From: Sphingobacterium gobiense
GTDB lineage: Bacteria > Bacteroidota > Bacteroidia > Sphingobacteriales > Sphingobacteriaceae
Length of the DNA stretch: 64,000 nucleotides
Direction: 5' to 3'
Assembly (NCBI RefSeq): GCF_002980575.1
Contig: NZ_PVBS01000005.1
Location: 1-64,000 of the forward strand
Shown here: piece after piece, positions 52,871 to 62,599 of the stretch
Layout: every line of letters starts with the position of its first letter
How positions within the stretch are numbered: the stretch's first letter is position 1
The notes under the pieces: model-generated
Seen by the model: only the letters and a program-made list of their open reading frames with translations
Told to the model about the DNA's origin: nothing
Databases searched by the model: none
Made by a program: the position numbers and the translations under genes

Positions 52871-53663
52871 TATATAGTCCCCCTGCCTTTTCTGCGGACA
52901 GTTTGATTCCCTTGATAAAGGCTGAACTAAATCCGTTGTGTTCCATCTCATTCAGTCCCGCGATCGTACATCCTTTAGGCGAAGTTACCTTATCAATCTC
53001 TCCTTCTGGATGATTTTGCGTCTGTAATAACAAATCTGCTGCGCCCTTAGCTGTTTGTACAGCCATTTTTAAGGCATCATGTGCATGGAAGCCTATTTCC
53101 ACCCCTCCTTGCGATGCCGCCCTGATAGCGCGTAAGAAAAAAGCAATACCGCATGCGCAAAGCGCTGTTGCGGACGTCATGAGATCTTCTTGAATCACAA
53201 CTACAGCCCCCACTGCTTCGAATAGCAGCTCTACCTTCTTTATTTCTACATCCGCGACGCTATCGGTCGCTATACAAGTCATAGATTGCCCAATGGCAAT
53301 AGCTGTATTTGGCATCGCACGCACCACTAATTTATCCTCACCAATCACTTGTTTAATATCAGCACAACTTACACCCGACACCACCGAAACAATAATCTGA
53401 CTAACATGTACGGTGTCCTTCACTTCTTCCAATACTTTACGAAGTTGTTGAGGCAAGATTGCCAACACCACTATTTCAGCACGTAAAACTGCCTGCGCAT
53501 TGTTATCGCTTACCTGAAACCCAAACGCAGCTTCTTCTTGTAGATTGGCAATGCTTCTTCGCGTAAGCGTTATATCAGCCTGCACATACTGTCCCGATTT
53601 TACAAGCCCTTTAGCAAGGGAAAGGCCGATATTTCCACTACCGATTATCGTTATTTTGCTCAT
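52863..53663 (-). CDS. proC: Pyrroline-5-carboxylate reductase
   Basis: The 266-residue enzyme reduces pyrroline-5-carboxylate to proline with NAD(P)H. It has the N-terminal IIGSGNIGLSLAKGL dinucleotide motif, VVRAMPNTAIAIGQSMT, and the C-terminal signature V-TSPKGCTIAGLNEME. Its place between argB and argE links proline and arginine synthesis, both from glutamate. It overlaps argE by 8 bp. Confidence 0.93.
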   Translation of the reverse strand: MSKITIIGSGNIGLSLAKGLVKSGQYVQADITLTRRSIANLQEEAAFGFQVSDNNAQAVLRAEIVVLAILPQQLRKVLEEVKDTVHVSQIIVSVVSGVSCADIKQVIGEDKLVVRAMPNTAIAIGQSMTCIATDSVADVEIKKVELLFEAVGAVVVIQEDLMTSATALCACGIAFFLRAIRAASQGGVEIGFHAHDALKMAVQTAKGAADLLLQTQNHPEGEIDKVTSPKGCTIAGLNEMEHNGFSSAFIKGIKLSAEKAGGLYNE

Positions 53664-53687
53664 TTTAAATAAATCATGATAGTTAGC

Positions 53688-54482
53688 CTATTTCGACAAC
53701 AAACACGTTCCAAATTCTCCCTGTTGATATTTATACAAGTTTAAGGCATTACCAATATATACATTTTTCACTCCTTTTCCAAGCGCCTCAAATGCATTTT
53801 CCAACTTCGGGATCATGCCTTCGTAAATTACGTTTGTTGCTTTAAGTTGTTCGAATTCATCTGCTTTGATTGATTGGATGACGGAATCCGAATCGTTGAC
53901 ATCACGCAACACGCCATCTTTTTCAAAACAGTAAATTAACTTCGTTTCATATATCTTCGCTAACGAAACAGCTAATGCGGAGGCAATGGTATCCGCATTA
54001 GTATTTAGTAATTGTCCTAAACCATTATGGGTAATGGCCGAAAACACTGGTGTAAACCCCGCTTCTAAAAATTTCTTTATACTATGAGGGTTAACAGAGT
54101 CCACTAAAATGTCTCCGACATATCCGTAATCAATCTCTCTAACAGGTCGCTTTATCGCTTTGATCGTATTACCATCTGCTCCGCACAATCCTAGCGCATC
54201 GCATCCCAATTTTTGCAAAGAAGAAACAACGTGTTTATTGGTTAATCCTGCATACACCATCGTTACTACATCCAACATGGGCTTATTCGTAATACGGCGG
54301 CCATCAACCAATTTTGCCTCAATACCTAAATCTGCTGCAATTCGCGTGGCTATCTTCCCGCCTCCGTGAACTAGTATTTTTTTACCGCGTAAAGCCGAAA
54401 ACTGCTCCAGGAAACGCTGCAACTGAGCATCATCATCAATGACATTTCCCCCAATTTTAATAATATGCAACCCACTATTCAT
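53688..54482 (-). CDS. argB: Acetylglutamate kinase
   Basis: The 264-residue amino-acid kinase phosphorylates N-acylglutamate. Features are IIKIGGNVIDD, KILVHGGGKIATRIA, LVDGRRITNKPML and NTNADTIASALAVSLA. It lacks the N-terminal helix linked to arginine-sensitive hexameric enzymes, so strong feedback by arginine is less likely. Middle gene of the operon. Confidence 0.94.
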   Translation of the reverse strand: MNSGLHIIKIGGNVIDDDAQLQRFLEQFSALRGKKILVHGGGKIATRIAADLGIEAKLVDGRRITNKPMLDVVTMVYAGLTNKHVVSSLQKLGCDALGLCGADGNTIKAIKRPVREIDYGYVGDILVDSVNPHSIKKFLEAGFTPVFSAITHNGLGQLLNTNADTIASALAVSLAKIYETKLIYCFEKDGVLRDVNDSDSVIQSIKADEFEQLKATNVIYEGMIPKLENAFEALGKGVKNVYIGNALNLYKYQQGEFGTCLLSK

Positions 54483-54498
54483 AGATAACGTGATACTT

Positions 54499-55464
54499 TT
54501 ACTTTTTTAAACTTTCCAACATACGTTTTAACACCACCTGGGCCGCCCAAACACGATTACCAGCTTCTTTAACGACTAAAGAATTAGGTCCATCAAGAAT
54601 TTCCGACGACAGTTCTAAATCTCGTCGCACAGGCAGACAGTGCATTACTTTTGCATCATTCGTCAAGGCCAATTTATTGTTGGTCATCAGCCAATCTCCC
54701 TCCACCGGATGAACCTGTCCATAGTCGTGATAAGAAGACCAGTTTTTAACATAGATAAAATCAGCCGCTGTCAAAGCATCATCCAAATCGCCAACTATAC
54801 GTGCTCCTGCTGTAAACTCGTCGTTCAATTCATATCCGGTAGGATGAGCAATAGTAAAATCCACCAGACCTTGCTCCTGTGCCTTGCACATCCATTCCGA
54901 AAAGGAATTCGGAACGGCTTGAGGCAACGCTTTGACATGAGGTGCCCAAGCTAATACCACTTTGGGCCTGGCCATCTTTTTATATTCCATAATGGTAATT
55001 AAATCCGTTAAACTTTGTAAGGGATGACGCGTAGCACTTTCTAAAGAAACAACCGGAACCCCACAAAATTTCACAAATTTATTAAATAATTCCTCTGTAT
55101 AATCCGCTACTTTATCTTTCAAACTGGGGAAAGAGCGTAGACCTAAAATATCACAATACTCACCCATCACAGCGGCAGCCTCCCGGATATGCTCCACTGT
55201 TGTTCCGTTCATGATAACACCATCCTTGGTTTCTAATGCCCAACCTTCTTTATCCATATTGATGACCATAACGTCCATACCAAGACTCATTGCCGCCTTT
55301 TGCGTACTCAAACGCGTACGCAAACTCGGGTTCAAAAATACTAAACCCAATGTTTTGTTCTTTCCTAATTCCCGCCAACTGTAAGGATTGGCTTTTAGCG
55401 ACAAGGCTTCTTGCACGACCAAATCTAAATTGTCAATATCAGCAACTGAAAAAAATTTCTCCAT
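54499..55464 (-). CDS. argF': N-acyl-ornithine carbamoyltransferase
   Basis: The 321-residue transcarbamylase carries carbamoyl-phosphate site SLRTRLSTQKAA and HPLQSLTDL, and the 80s-loop DKEGWALE with W75 that marks the acetyl/succinyl-ornithine branch (AOTCase/SOTCase) rather than ordinary ArgF. It makes N-acylcitrulline. The residue I place at position 90, Pro in the Bacteroides fragilis succinyl enzyme and Glu in the Xanthomonas acetyl enzyme, is Val here, so the acyl preference is uncertain. Located between argD and argB. Confidence 0.92.
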   Translation of the reverse strand: MEKFFSVADIDNLDLVVQEALSLKANPYSWRELGKNKTLGLVFLNPSLRTRLSTQKAAMSLGMDVMVINMDKEGWALETKDGVIMNGTTVEHIREAAAVMGEYCDILGLRSFPSLKDKVADYTEELFNKFVKFCGVPVVSLESATRHPLQSLTDLITIMEYKKMARPKVVLAWAPHVKALPQAVPNSFSEWMCKAQEQGLVDFTIAHPTGYELNDEFTAGARIVGDLDDALTAADFIYVKNWSSYHDYGQVHPVEGDWLMTNNKLALTNDAKVMHCLPVRRDLELSSEILDGPNSLVVKEAGNRVWAAQVVLKRMLESLKK

Positions 55465-55524
55465 CTTTCCATGTAAAAAATAAGGTCATTCCGCTCCATG
55501 GTCGAAATGACGGTTAATATTCGA

Positions 55525-56661
55525 TTAAACTGCCTTCAATCGCTCGTCAAGAGCAGTCAAAAATGCATCTGCCATATCGCTCGTTATATTCAAAGCAGGT
55601 AAAACTCGAATAATATTAGGTTTCGCCTCTCCGGTAAAAATTCTGTTCTTTATCAACAGATCTCTTTTAACGCTTACTAATTCTTCTGGTAACACAACAC
55701 CTATCATCAACCCCCTCCCCCTTACCTCTTTTACTCTGTCAAACTTATTCAATTCCTTAATGAGATAGTTTCCGACATTTTGGGCATTTGTCAGTAAATC
55801 TTCCTCTTTCATCACATCTAATACGGCAATTGCCGCTGCACAAGCAAGATGGTTTCCCCCAAAAGTGGTTCCCAACATACCGAAAGATGCTTGGAATTTA
55901 GGTGATATACTGATTGCGCCAATCGGGAATCCATTCCCCATTCCTTTCGCCATCGAATAAATATCTGCATCTACACCTGCATAATCCTGCGAATAAAAAT
56001 CACCTGTACGACCGTAGCCGCATTGTACAGCATCCGCAATAAATACCGTTCCATACTGATCACAAAGTGAACGGATCAACCGAAGAAAAGCAATCGACGC
56101 CTCCCGTATTCCCCCGACACCTTGTATACCCTCGATAATGACAGCAGCTATTTCGTCTCCGAAATCTTGGAAAGCACGAGTTAAGGCCTCTTCGTCATTA
56201 AAAGGCAGAAATACGACATTTTCGGTTTGATTTACGGGAGCTACAATAGCAGGGTTATCCGTCGTAGCTACGGCCAATGAAGTACGTCCATGAAAAGACT
56301 TAGTGAAAGCAATAATCTTTTTTCGGCCGTTATGGAAAGATGCCAATTTCAAAGCATTTTCATTCGCCTCGGCGCCTGAATTGCAAAGAAACAACGTGTA
56401 ATCATCTTTGCCCGACATCTCACCCAGCTTTTGTGCTAGCTGCTTCTGCAACGGGATCTCTACCGAATTTGAATAGAATCCGATTTTATTCAATTGTGCC
56501 GTGAGTGCTTCAACATAATGTGGATGGCTATGTCCAATCGAAATCACAGCGTGCCCACCATACAGGTCGAGATATTCGGTACCTACTGCGTCCCATACAA
56601 TAGACCCTTTTGCTCTTACTATGTTAATAGGGTTTATGGGGTAAACATTAAATAAATCCAT
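55525..56661 (-). CDS. argD: Acetylornithine aminotransferase-type enzyme
   Basis: The 378-residue class III PLP aminotransferase converts N-acylglutamate semialdehyde to N-acylornithine. Features are YLDLYGGHAVISIGHSHPH, FLCNSGAEANENALKLA, IFIADAVQCGYGRTGDF and the PLP lysine in YSMAKGMGNGFPIGA. The usual DEVQ is DAVQ here. It heads the operon argD-argF'-argB-proC-argE; the promoter at 56682-56689 fixes the start at MDLFNVYPIN. Confidence 0.92.
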   Translation of the reverse strand: MDLFNVYPINPINIVRAKGSIVWDAVGTEYLDLYGGHAVISIGHSHPHYVEALTAQLNKIGFYSNSVEIPLQKQLAQKLGEMSGKDDYTLFLCNSGAEANENALKLASFHNGRKKIIAFTKSFHGRTSLAVATTDNPAIVAPVNQTENVVFLPFNDEEALTRAFQDFGDEIAAVIIEGIQGVGGIREASIAFLRLIRSLCDQYGTVFIADAVQCGYGRTGDFYSQDYAGVDADIYSMAKGMGNGFPIGAISISPKFQASFGMLGTTFGGNHLACAAAIAVLDVMKEEDLLTNAQNVGNYLIKELNKFDRVKEVRGRGLMIGVVLPEELVSVKRDLLIKNRIFTGEAKPNIIRVLPALNITSDMADAFLTALDERLKAV

Positions 56662-56681
56662 GTAAATTAAATAATTGCTAA

Positions 56682-56689
56682 CAAATATA
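56682..56689 (-). promoter_or_regulatory. -7 box of the argD operon
   Basis: TATATTTG on the minus strand, about 21 bp before the start codon; the leader is short, unlike that of the other arginine operon. Confidence 0.55.
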
Positions 56690-56725
56690 ACGAAGAGCAA
56701 CTAAAAAACAGCACAGTTTATAGAG

Positions 56726-56780
56726 TTAACAATACTAAATATTAAATTAACATCGATATAACACTAAAATAATATTAACA
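56726..56780 (+). promoter_or_regulatory. TTAACA direct repeats (Pho-box-like) upstream of the phytate locus
   Basis: TTAACA at 56726-56731, 56747-56752 and 56775-56780, with the variant ATAACA at 56758-56763 exactly 11 bp after the second. Repeated TTAACA with 11-bp period is the known PhoP-box pattern of Bacillus; transfer to this organism is inference. Confidence 0.35.
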
Positions 56781-56829
56781 TCTTACATTTAAACTTATAG
56801 CTCGAACTGAGACAGGGCAATAATTTGAT

Positions 56830-58461
56830 ATGATAATTTTATTCAAGTATTTATTTCTTCCGGTATTCTTGTTATGCATGAGCAGTGTATTATTTGCCCA
56901 AAAACACACTTTCTACGCTCCGCTCACGCAGGAATCGATGCGCGAAAATCCTGATATCGCATTTAAGCAGATAAGACGAACCTTACACAATGCTTTAGCG
57001 AATGGGAATGATTACGAAGTGGCCGTCTGCTATGGACAGATGGGCGAGTTATACTATTTTCAGGCAGCTTATCTGCAAGCACTGGATAATTTCTACCGGG
57101 CAGAGTCCCTGTTCAGAAAACAAAGCCAAATACCAGAATTAGCAGCGATATGGATTAAAATCGGCGAAACCAACTTTCATAACAAACAATATCCGTCGTC
57201 CTTAAAGGCCTTTGAACAAGGACTTGCACTATATACATCAGCAGACACACGAGAAGGTATCGCGGATGCCCTGGCGCACATCGGACAGGTTCATGAGAAA
57301 AACGGGAATCTAGAAGAAGCTAACCGTTACCAGCATTTGGCACTCGCACAGCTTGGTGAGCAAAGCAACTCAGCACTCGCTGCCAAAATTTATGAAAACA
57401 TCGGCAGCGTTTACGAGGATAAACTTCAACTTGACTCGGCACGTCTATATTTCAGCAAAGCACTGGAAATCAGTAAAAGAACGGATGACAAAACTCTCCA
57501 TATCGAAATCACCAATAATATGGGGGACATTTACCGAAAAACAGGAGCATACAACACCGCGCTCGATTACACGCGCCAAGCGGCTTCCTTGGCAAAACAG
57601 ATGAATGAACACTACCAGCTGTCCAGCGCCTATCGCGATCTCGCCAAAATATTTTCTCTGGTGGAGCAACACGATAGTGCCTACCATTATAGTGAAGCTG
57701 GGAGAAATATCCACGCCGACATGTTCTCGGAAGATAATGCCAAACAACTAACCGTACTCCAGACTTTATTTGAGCTTGAACAGAAAGAAGACGCTATTAC
57801 CCAATATGAACGGGAACGCGGAGTACACTTTACGATGTTGCTGTTTGGCGCAGCAATCGTATTGCTGTTACTTTTCTTAGGCCTTAGTATTATCAGTCGG
57901 CAACGATTAAAAATCCTAAATGAACGCAAGCTGCACGAGCAAAGCCAAAAACTCTACGAAACACAGAAAATAGCCATGGAGACGGATCTCCATAACAAGC
58001 AATTGAAAGCTGAAAACCTTCGGAATGAACTAGAGCTCAAAAGCAAAGAATTAACCAGCCATACGCTCCATCTCATTCAAAAAAATCAACTGCTCGAAGA
58101 ACTTAAGGACAAATTGGACGCAATCGTTAAAAGCGACAAAAGAGACCAACGTAAAGAACTAAAACAGGTAATGAATCTACTCCAGCTCAATCATAACCAA
58201 GACAAAAACTGGGAGGACTTCCGTGTTGTATTTGAGCGTGTTCATGAACACTTCTTCGACGGATTAAAAGCACACTGTAGTAAATTGAGTTCCGCTGACC
58301 TCCGATTGGCAGCATTATTAAAAATGAATTTGAGTTCCGCCGATATATCGACCCTACTAGGTATATCTCAAGACAGTCTTCGCATCGCCCGATATCGACT
58401 AAGAAAAAAACTCGCTCTTCCGGAGGGAAAAAGCTTAGGCGTATTTATCCAACAACTTTAA
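56830..58461 (+). CDS. Membrane-bound TPR protein with C-terminal HTH (regulator)
   Basis: The 543-residue protein has a signal peptide (about 1-24), about six TPR units (about 45-310), a membrane helix (about 333-355), a cytoplasmic coiled coil (about 360-440) and a C-terminal LuxR-type helix-turn-helix (SSADLRLAALLKMNLSSADISTLLGISQDSLRIARYRLRKKL). This periplasmic-sensor plus cytoplasmic-DNA-binding layout is common in Bacteroidota next to TonB-dependent receptor genes and probably controls the receptor, phosphatase and phytase genes that follow. Confidence 0.85.
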   Translation: MIILFKYLFLPVFLLCMSSVLFAQKHTFYAPLTQESMRENPDIAFKQIRRTLHNALANGNDYEVAVCYGQMGELYYFQAAYLQALDNFYRAESLFRKQSQIPELAAIWIKIGETNFHNKQYPSSLKAFEQGLALYTSADTREGIADALAHIGQVHEKNGNLEEANRYQHLALAQLGEQSNSALAAKIYENIGSVYEDKLQLDSARLYFSKALEISKRTDDKTLHIEITNNMGDIYRKTGAYNTALDYTRQAASLAKQMNEHYQLSSAYRDLAKIFSLVEQHDSAYHYSEAGRNIHADMFSEDNAKQLTVLQTLFELEQKEDAITQYERERGVHFTMLLFGAAIVLLLLFLGLSIISRQRLKILNERKLHEQSQKLYETQKIAMETDLHNKQLKAENLRNELELKSKELTSHTLHLIQKNQLLEELKDKLDAIVKSDKRDQRKELKQVMNLLQLNHNQDKNWEDFRVVFERVHEHFFDGLKAHCSKLSSADLRLAALLKMNLSSADISTLLGISQDSLRIARYRLRKKLALPEGKSLGVFIQQL

Positions 58462-58629
58462 CCACTTCCTTATCAAGATAATTTAATATACACTTAATAA
58501 AAATTTAATGGCGACCTAAAAACTCCACAAAAAACTAATAAACAACCAAATACGGAATTAAAAAACAAAATGTTGCTGTGTCGTATACGGTCGTAATGCC
58601 GATGTTAATGTTTTGTTTACGGCCGAGAA

Positions 58630-58660
58630 TTGGTATTGCCAGCTCGGTCTCCAATCTTTG
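58630..58660 (+). promoter_or_regulatory. Possible promoter of the TonB receptor gene
   Basis: TTG (58630-58632), a 20-bp spacer and AATCTTTG (58653-58660, one mismatch to TAnnTTTG), 48 bp before the start. Confidence 0.35.
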
Positions 58661-58708
58661 CCTACGTATTTAATTAATGCTATGTACATCACACCAAACA
58701 ATTCTTTT

Positions 58709-61504
58709 ATGAAACTTATTTACACTATTCTGTGTTTATTTTGCTGTTCAGCATCTTATGGACAGACGACCATCCTGAAAGGCAAAGTCATGGATGCTAT
58801 GGATCGCTTTTCACTACCCGGGGCAACATTAAGACTTGAGCCCGGCAATCGTTATACTGTCTCGAATGTTAATGGAGATTTCGAGTTTTTAAGTGTTCCC
58901 GCAGGCACTTATACCCTCAGCGTGAACTATTTGGGTTATCAAGCGTATACCAAGCAGATTTCGGTGAATGGTAAACAAGAGCAATTGGAAGTCTTGTTAT
59001 CGTCTTCTAGCCAGACTATCGGCGAAGTCAGCGTTATGGGAGACATCGTTAAAGGACAAGCCAGAGCCTTAAACCAGCAGAAAAATAACAGCAATATCAC
59101 CAACATCATCTCGAGTGATCAAGTCGGACGTTTTCCTGATCAGAATATCGGCGATGCGTTGAAACGAGTTCCCGGTATTACCATGCAAAATGATCAAGGT
59201 GAAGCGCGTAACATCATCATACGTGGTCTATCGCCAGAGTTGAACTCCGTAACGCTGAACGGCGATCGTATTCCATCAGCCGAGGGCGATAACCGGAATG
59301 TCCAAATGGATTTGATACCAGCCGATATGATCTCGACCATCGAAGTCAACAAAACCTTGACACCGGATATGGATGCCGATGCTATCGGTGGCTCAGTAAA
59401 CCTGATTACCCGAGCCGTACCGAATAAACAACGTATTTCGGCTACATTGGGGGGAGGCTACATGCCAATCCGCGAAAAAGGCATTTACAATGGTTCGCTG
59501 GTGTACGGTAATCGATTCGCGGATAACAAACTGGGCATTGTATTAAGTGGTACAATCCAAACTCAAAATTTCGGTTCTGATAACATCGAGGCTGTATGGG
59601 ACCAACACGACAACCGCGTATTTATGGATCAAATGGATATTCGAAAATACGATGTACAGCGCATCCGCCGTAGTTTTTCCCTCGCAACTGATTATGAAAT
59701 CAATTCCCGAAACCGATTGGAACTGAACGCTATCTACAACTGGCGCGATGACCGGGAGAACCGTTATCGCACACGGTATAGATCGATGGAATGGGATAAA
59801 GATAAGCAGACCTATATCGGCGATATCCGTAGAGAAACCAAAGGTGGTATCGATAAAAATAACAACAACACGAGGTTAGAAGATCAACGCGTGCTAAACT
59901 TCTCTTTAAAAGGCGAACACTTACTGACTTCTAAACTGGATTTTGATTGGGCTGCTTCGTATTCTAAGGCGTCTGAAGACCGACCACATGAACGCTACAT
60001 TGACTATCAAATGCGTAAGGTAGAACTCGGACAAGATTTGACAGACCCAAATAAACCGCTCGTAATCGATAACAATCAAGATTACTCAGCGTTTGGGATG
60101 CGAAAACTTACCGAAAATCATGATTATACATCAGAAGATGAGTTTGGTGCCAAGTTTAATTTTCGGTTGCCCCTAAGTATCATCGACGGACAAAAAGGGC
60201 GTTTACGCTTTGGAGGTCGTTTACGACTTAAAAATAAGAAAAGAGACAATATCTTCTACGAATACACCCCCGTTGCTGCCGTATTTGGCGCCATGAGTAC
60301 GTTGCCCATGGAAAATTGGTCGGGCAATAACTATCAACCGGGGAGTCAGTATATTCCCGGCGGATTTATCAACAAGCGATTCCTTGGAGTCTGGGATCTA
60401 ACAAATCGTGATCTGTTTGAAGAAAAAGCTGATCCATCCGAATATCTAGCCGTAAATTATAAAGCCAAAGAAATTATCACGGCTGGTTACGTACGCTGGG
60501 ATCAAAACTTTACAGAGCGCACGTCTATGATTGTGGGAGCACGTATAGAGCATACCAGCATCGATTACTCGGGTAATTTCGTCGAAGATGAAGAAGATTT
60601 AATAAGCGCTGTAAACAACAAAAACAGTTACATCAACATTCTCCCAAGCTTAACATTGAGACATGATGTTACAAACGACTTCATACTTCGCGCGGCAGTA
60701 ACAACTAGCTTAGCTAGGCCCAATTATTACGCATTAGCTCCATTTATTAACTCGCTCCCCGGTGACACGGAAATCGACGCTGGAAATCCCAACTTAAAGG
60801 CAACTTACGCTACGAATTTCGACTTGATGGCAGAAAATTATTTTCAAAACGTTGGTCTCGTATCCGCAGGAGCCTTTTATAAACGACTAAATAACTTCAT
60901 CTATCGCTACGCCGATAGAAGTTATACAAGCAGCAAATTCGCCAACGATTTCCCGGATATCTCAAACCCAATTCCTACAGGTGAAGAATGGAGATTTACC
61001 CAATCCCGTAATGGGAATAACGTCGATGTGTATGGCTTCGAAGTGGCGTTCCAGCGCCAGTTAGACTTCCTACCCGGCAAATTCCTGAAAGGCTTCGGTA
61101 TCTATACCAACTATACATACACATATTCCAAAGCACATGGTATCCAGAGTAGTGAAGACGGAGATGAAAGAACAGGTCTGAGACTACCTAGAACGGCTCC
61201 ACATATGTTCAACGGCTCCCTTTCTTGGGAAAACAATAGATTTTCAGCTCGTGTATCGGCAAATTACACAGCCGCATACCTGGATGAAATCACGGAATCG
61301 TCGTTTTACGATGCATACTATGATCGTCAGTTCTTTATAGATGCTAACGCATCCTATAAAATTACAGGGCAGTTCCGGATATTCGGTGAAGCAAATAACT
61401 TAACGAATCAGCCCCTACGTTACTATCAAGGAACCAAAGAACGCATGATGCAGTTGGAATATTATCGTCCACGTTTTAACTTAGGATTGAAATTTGATTT
61501 ATAG
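58709..61504 (+). CDS. TonB-dependent outer-membrane receptor
   Basis: The 931-residue receptor has a signal peptide (about 1-18), a carboxypeptidase-regulatory-like domain (about 20-105, ILKGKVMDAMDRFSLPGATL), a plug (IGDALKRVPGITMQNDQGEARN, IIIRGLSPELNSVTLNGDRIP, AIGGSVNLITR) and a 22-strand-type barrel ending FNLGLKFDL. The plug pattern fits the Caulobacter/Xanthomonas-type receptor family. Neighbours (phosphatase, phytase) suggest uptake of inositol phosphates, a phosphoester or a released product. I use the ATG before the signal peptide; an ATG nine codons upstream is possible. No SusD partner follows. Confidence 0.92.
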   Translation: MKLIYTILCLFCCSASYGQTTILKGKVMDAMDRFSLPGATLRLEPGNRYTVSNVNGDFEFLSVPAGTYTLSVNYLGYQAYTKQISVNGKQEQLEVLLSSSSQTIGEVSVMGDIVKGQARALNQQKNNSNITNIISSDQVGRFPDQNIGDALKRVPGITMQNDQGEARNIIIRGLSPELNSVTLNGDRIPSAEGDNRNVQMDLIPADMISTIEVNKTLTPDMDADAIGGSVNLITRAVPNKQRISATLGGGYMPIREKGIYNGSLVYGNRFADNKLGIVLSGTIQTQNFGSDNIEAVWDQHDNRVFMDQMDIRKYDVQRIRRSFSLATDYEINSRNRLELNAIYNWRDDRENRYRTRYRSMEWDKDKQTYIGDIRRETKGGIDKNNNNTRLEDQRVLNFSLKGEHLLTSKLDFDWAASYSKASEDRPHERYIDYQMRKVELGQDLTDPNKPLVIDNNQDYSAFGMRKLTENHDYTSEDEFGAKFNFRLPLSIIDGQKGRLRFGGRLRLKNKKRDNIFYEYTPVAAVFGAMSTLPMENWSGNNYQPGSQYIPGGFINKRFLGVWDLTNRDLFEEKADPSEYLAVNYKAKEIITAGYVRWDQNFTERTSMIVGARIEHTSIDYSGNFVEDEEDLISAVNNKNSYINILPSLTLRHDVTNDFILRAAVTTSLARPNYYALAPFINSLPGDTEIDAGNPNLKATYATNFDLMAENYFQNVGLVSAGAFYKRLNNFIYRYADRSYTSSKFANDFPDISNPIPTGEEWRFTQSRNGNNVDVYGFEVAFQRQLDFLPGKFLKGFGIYTNYTYTYSKAHGIQSSEDGDERTGLRLPRTAPHMFNGSLSWENNRFSARVSANYTAAYLDEITESSFYDAYYDRQFFIDANASYKITGQFRIFGEANNLTNQPLRYYQGTKERMMQLEYYRPRFNLGLKFDL

Positions 61505-61522
61505 TAACTCGATTATTATACC

Positions 61523-61564
61523 ATGCCAAAACCAGCAGAGAAACGTCTTTGTTAGTTTTGGCAT
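61523..61564 (+). repeat. Inverted repeat between receptor and phosphatase genes
   Basis: ATGCCAAAAC and GTTTTGGCAT, perfect 10-bp arms with a 22-nt loop, no T-run; possible mRNA processing or stability element. Confidence 0.6.
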
Positions 61565-61578
61565 AAATAAAGCATGAT

Positions 61579-62577
61579 ATGAAAAAATTACTCTTAGCCA
61601 CTATAATCTCCCTCAACCTGTCCTTCGCGTGCGGACAGGTGAATCCATTTGAATTCGAGAAGCAAACAGGATATAAAGGCAACAACATTCCGGATTTAAC
61701 CTATCTGGAAGACAGTTACAGCTTTCTGGTGCTGGGAGATTTCGGTCGTGTAGGAAACTATTATCAACAAGATGTGGCACGGGAATTAGGTCATGCAACA
61801 ATTGTGCTTGATGCGGAATTTATCGTTTCCGTAGGTGACAATTTTTATCCAAATGGTGTAGCAAGTACCACAGACTACCAGTGGGTTTCATCGTTTGAGT
61901 CCATTTACAATGATGCTAGCCTTTATCGCGATTGGTATGTAGCCCTAGGCAACCACGACTACCGGGGAAATGTGCAAGCCCAAATCGATTACTCCAATGT
62001 AAGCAGGCGATGGAATATGCCGGCACGGTATTATAGCAAAACATTTCACGTCAACAATGATGAAAAGATGCTGCTCATCGTGATGGACACCAATCCCTAT
62101 ATTGAGAGTTATCATCAAGCCTCCGAAAAATATATAGGCGTAGCAGAGCAGGACACAGCAAAACAAACTCAATGGCTGATCGAACAACTGAAAACAAGCG
62201 ATCCGCAGATAAAATGGAAGATTGTCGTAGGCCATCATCCGTTATATTCGGGAGGAAAACGGAAAGACAGTGAAGACACCAAATTATTTGAGAAAAAATT
62301 TGCCGACTTATTTGACAAACACCAAGTCGATGCTTATATCTGTGGGCATGAGCATGACCTACAGATTATCAAACCTAAAGAGCGCTTTACCACCCAATTC
62401 CTTTCGGGCGCAGCCAGCGAGGTACGCGAAACGGGTAACCGCGAAGGAACAATATTCGCTACCGCTGAACCTGGTTTTATGGCGTTTTCCGTCTTCGGCA
62501 GCAAAATGCTGGTACAGACTGTCCGTGCCGGTGAAACAGGAGCAACTGTGCTACACAAATTTGAATTAGCAAAATAA
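61579..62577 (+). CDS. Secreted purple-acid-phosphatase-like metallophosphatase
   Basis: The 332-residue enzyme has a signal peptide (about 1-20) and all metallophosphoesterase motifs: VLGDFGRVGNYYQQ, VSVGDNFYPNG, ALGNHDYRG, VVGHHPLYSGG and ICGHEHDLQ. The Tyr in GDNFY is that of tartrate-resistant (purple) acid phosphatases, which use a di-metal centre to hydrolyse phosphomonoesters. In this locus it may take phosphates from partly dephosphorylated inositol phosphates in the periplasm. It precedes the phytase gene by 22 bp. Confidence 0.9.
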   Translation: MKKLLLATIISLNLSFACGQVNPFEFEKQTGYKGNNIPDLTYLEDSYSFLVLGDFGRVGNYYQQDVARELGHATIVLDAEFIVSVGDNFYPNGVASTTDYQWVSSFESIYNDASLYRDWYVALGNHDYRGNVQAQIDYSNVSRRWNMPARYYSKTFHVNNDEKMLLIVMDTNPYIESYHQASEKYIGVAEQDTAKQTQWLIEQLKTSDPQIKWKIVVGHHPLYSGGKRKDSEDTKLFEKKFADLFDKHQVDAYICGHEHDLQIIKPKERFTTQFLSGAASEVRETGNREGTIFATAEPGFMAFSVFGSKMLVQTVRAGETGATVLHKFELAK

Positions 62578-62599
62578 ATATTACCATAAACACATAACG

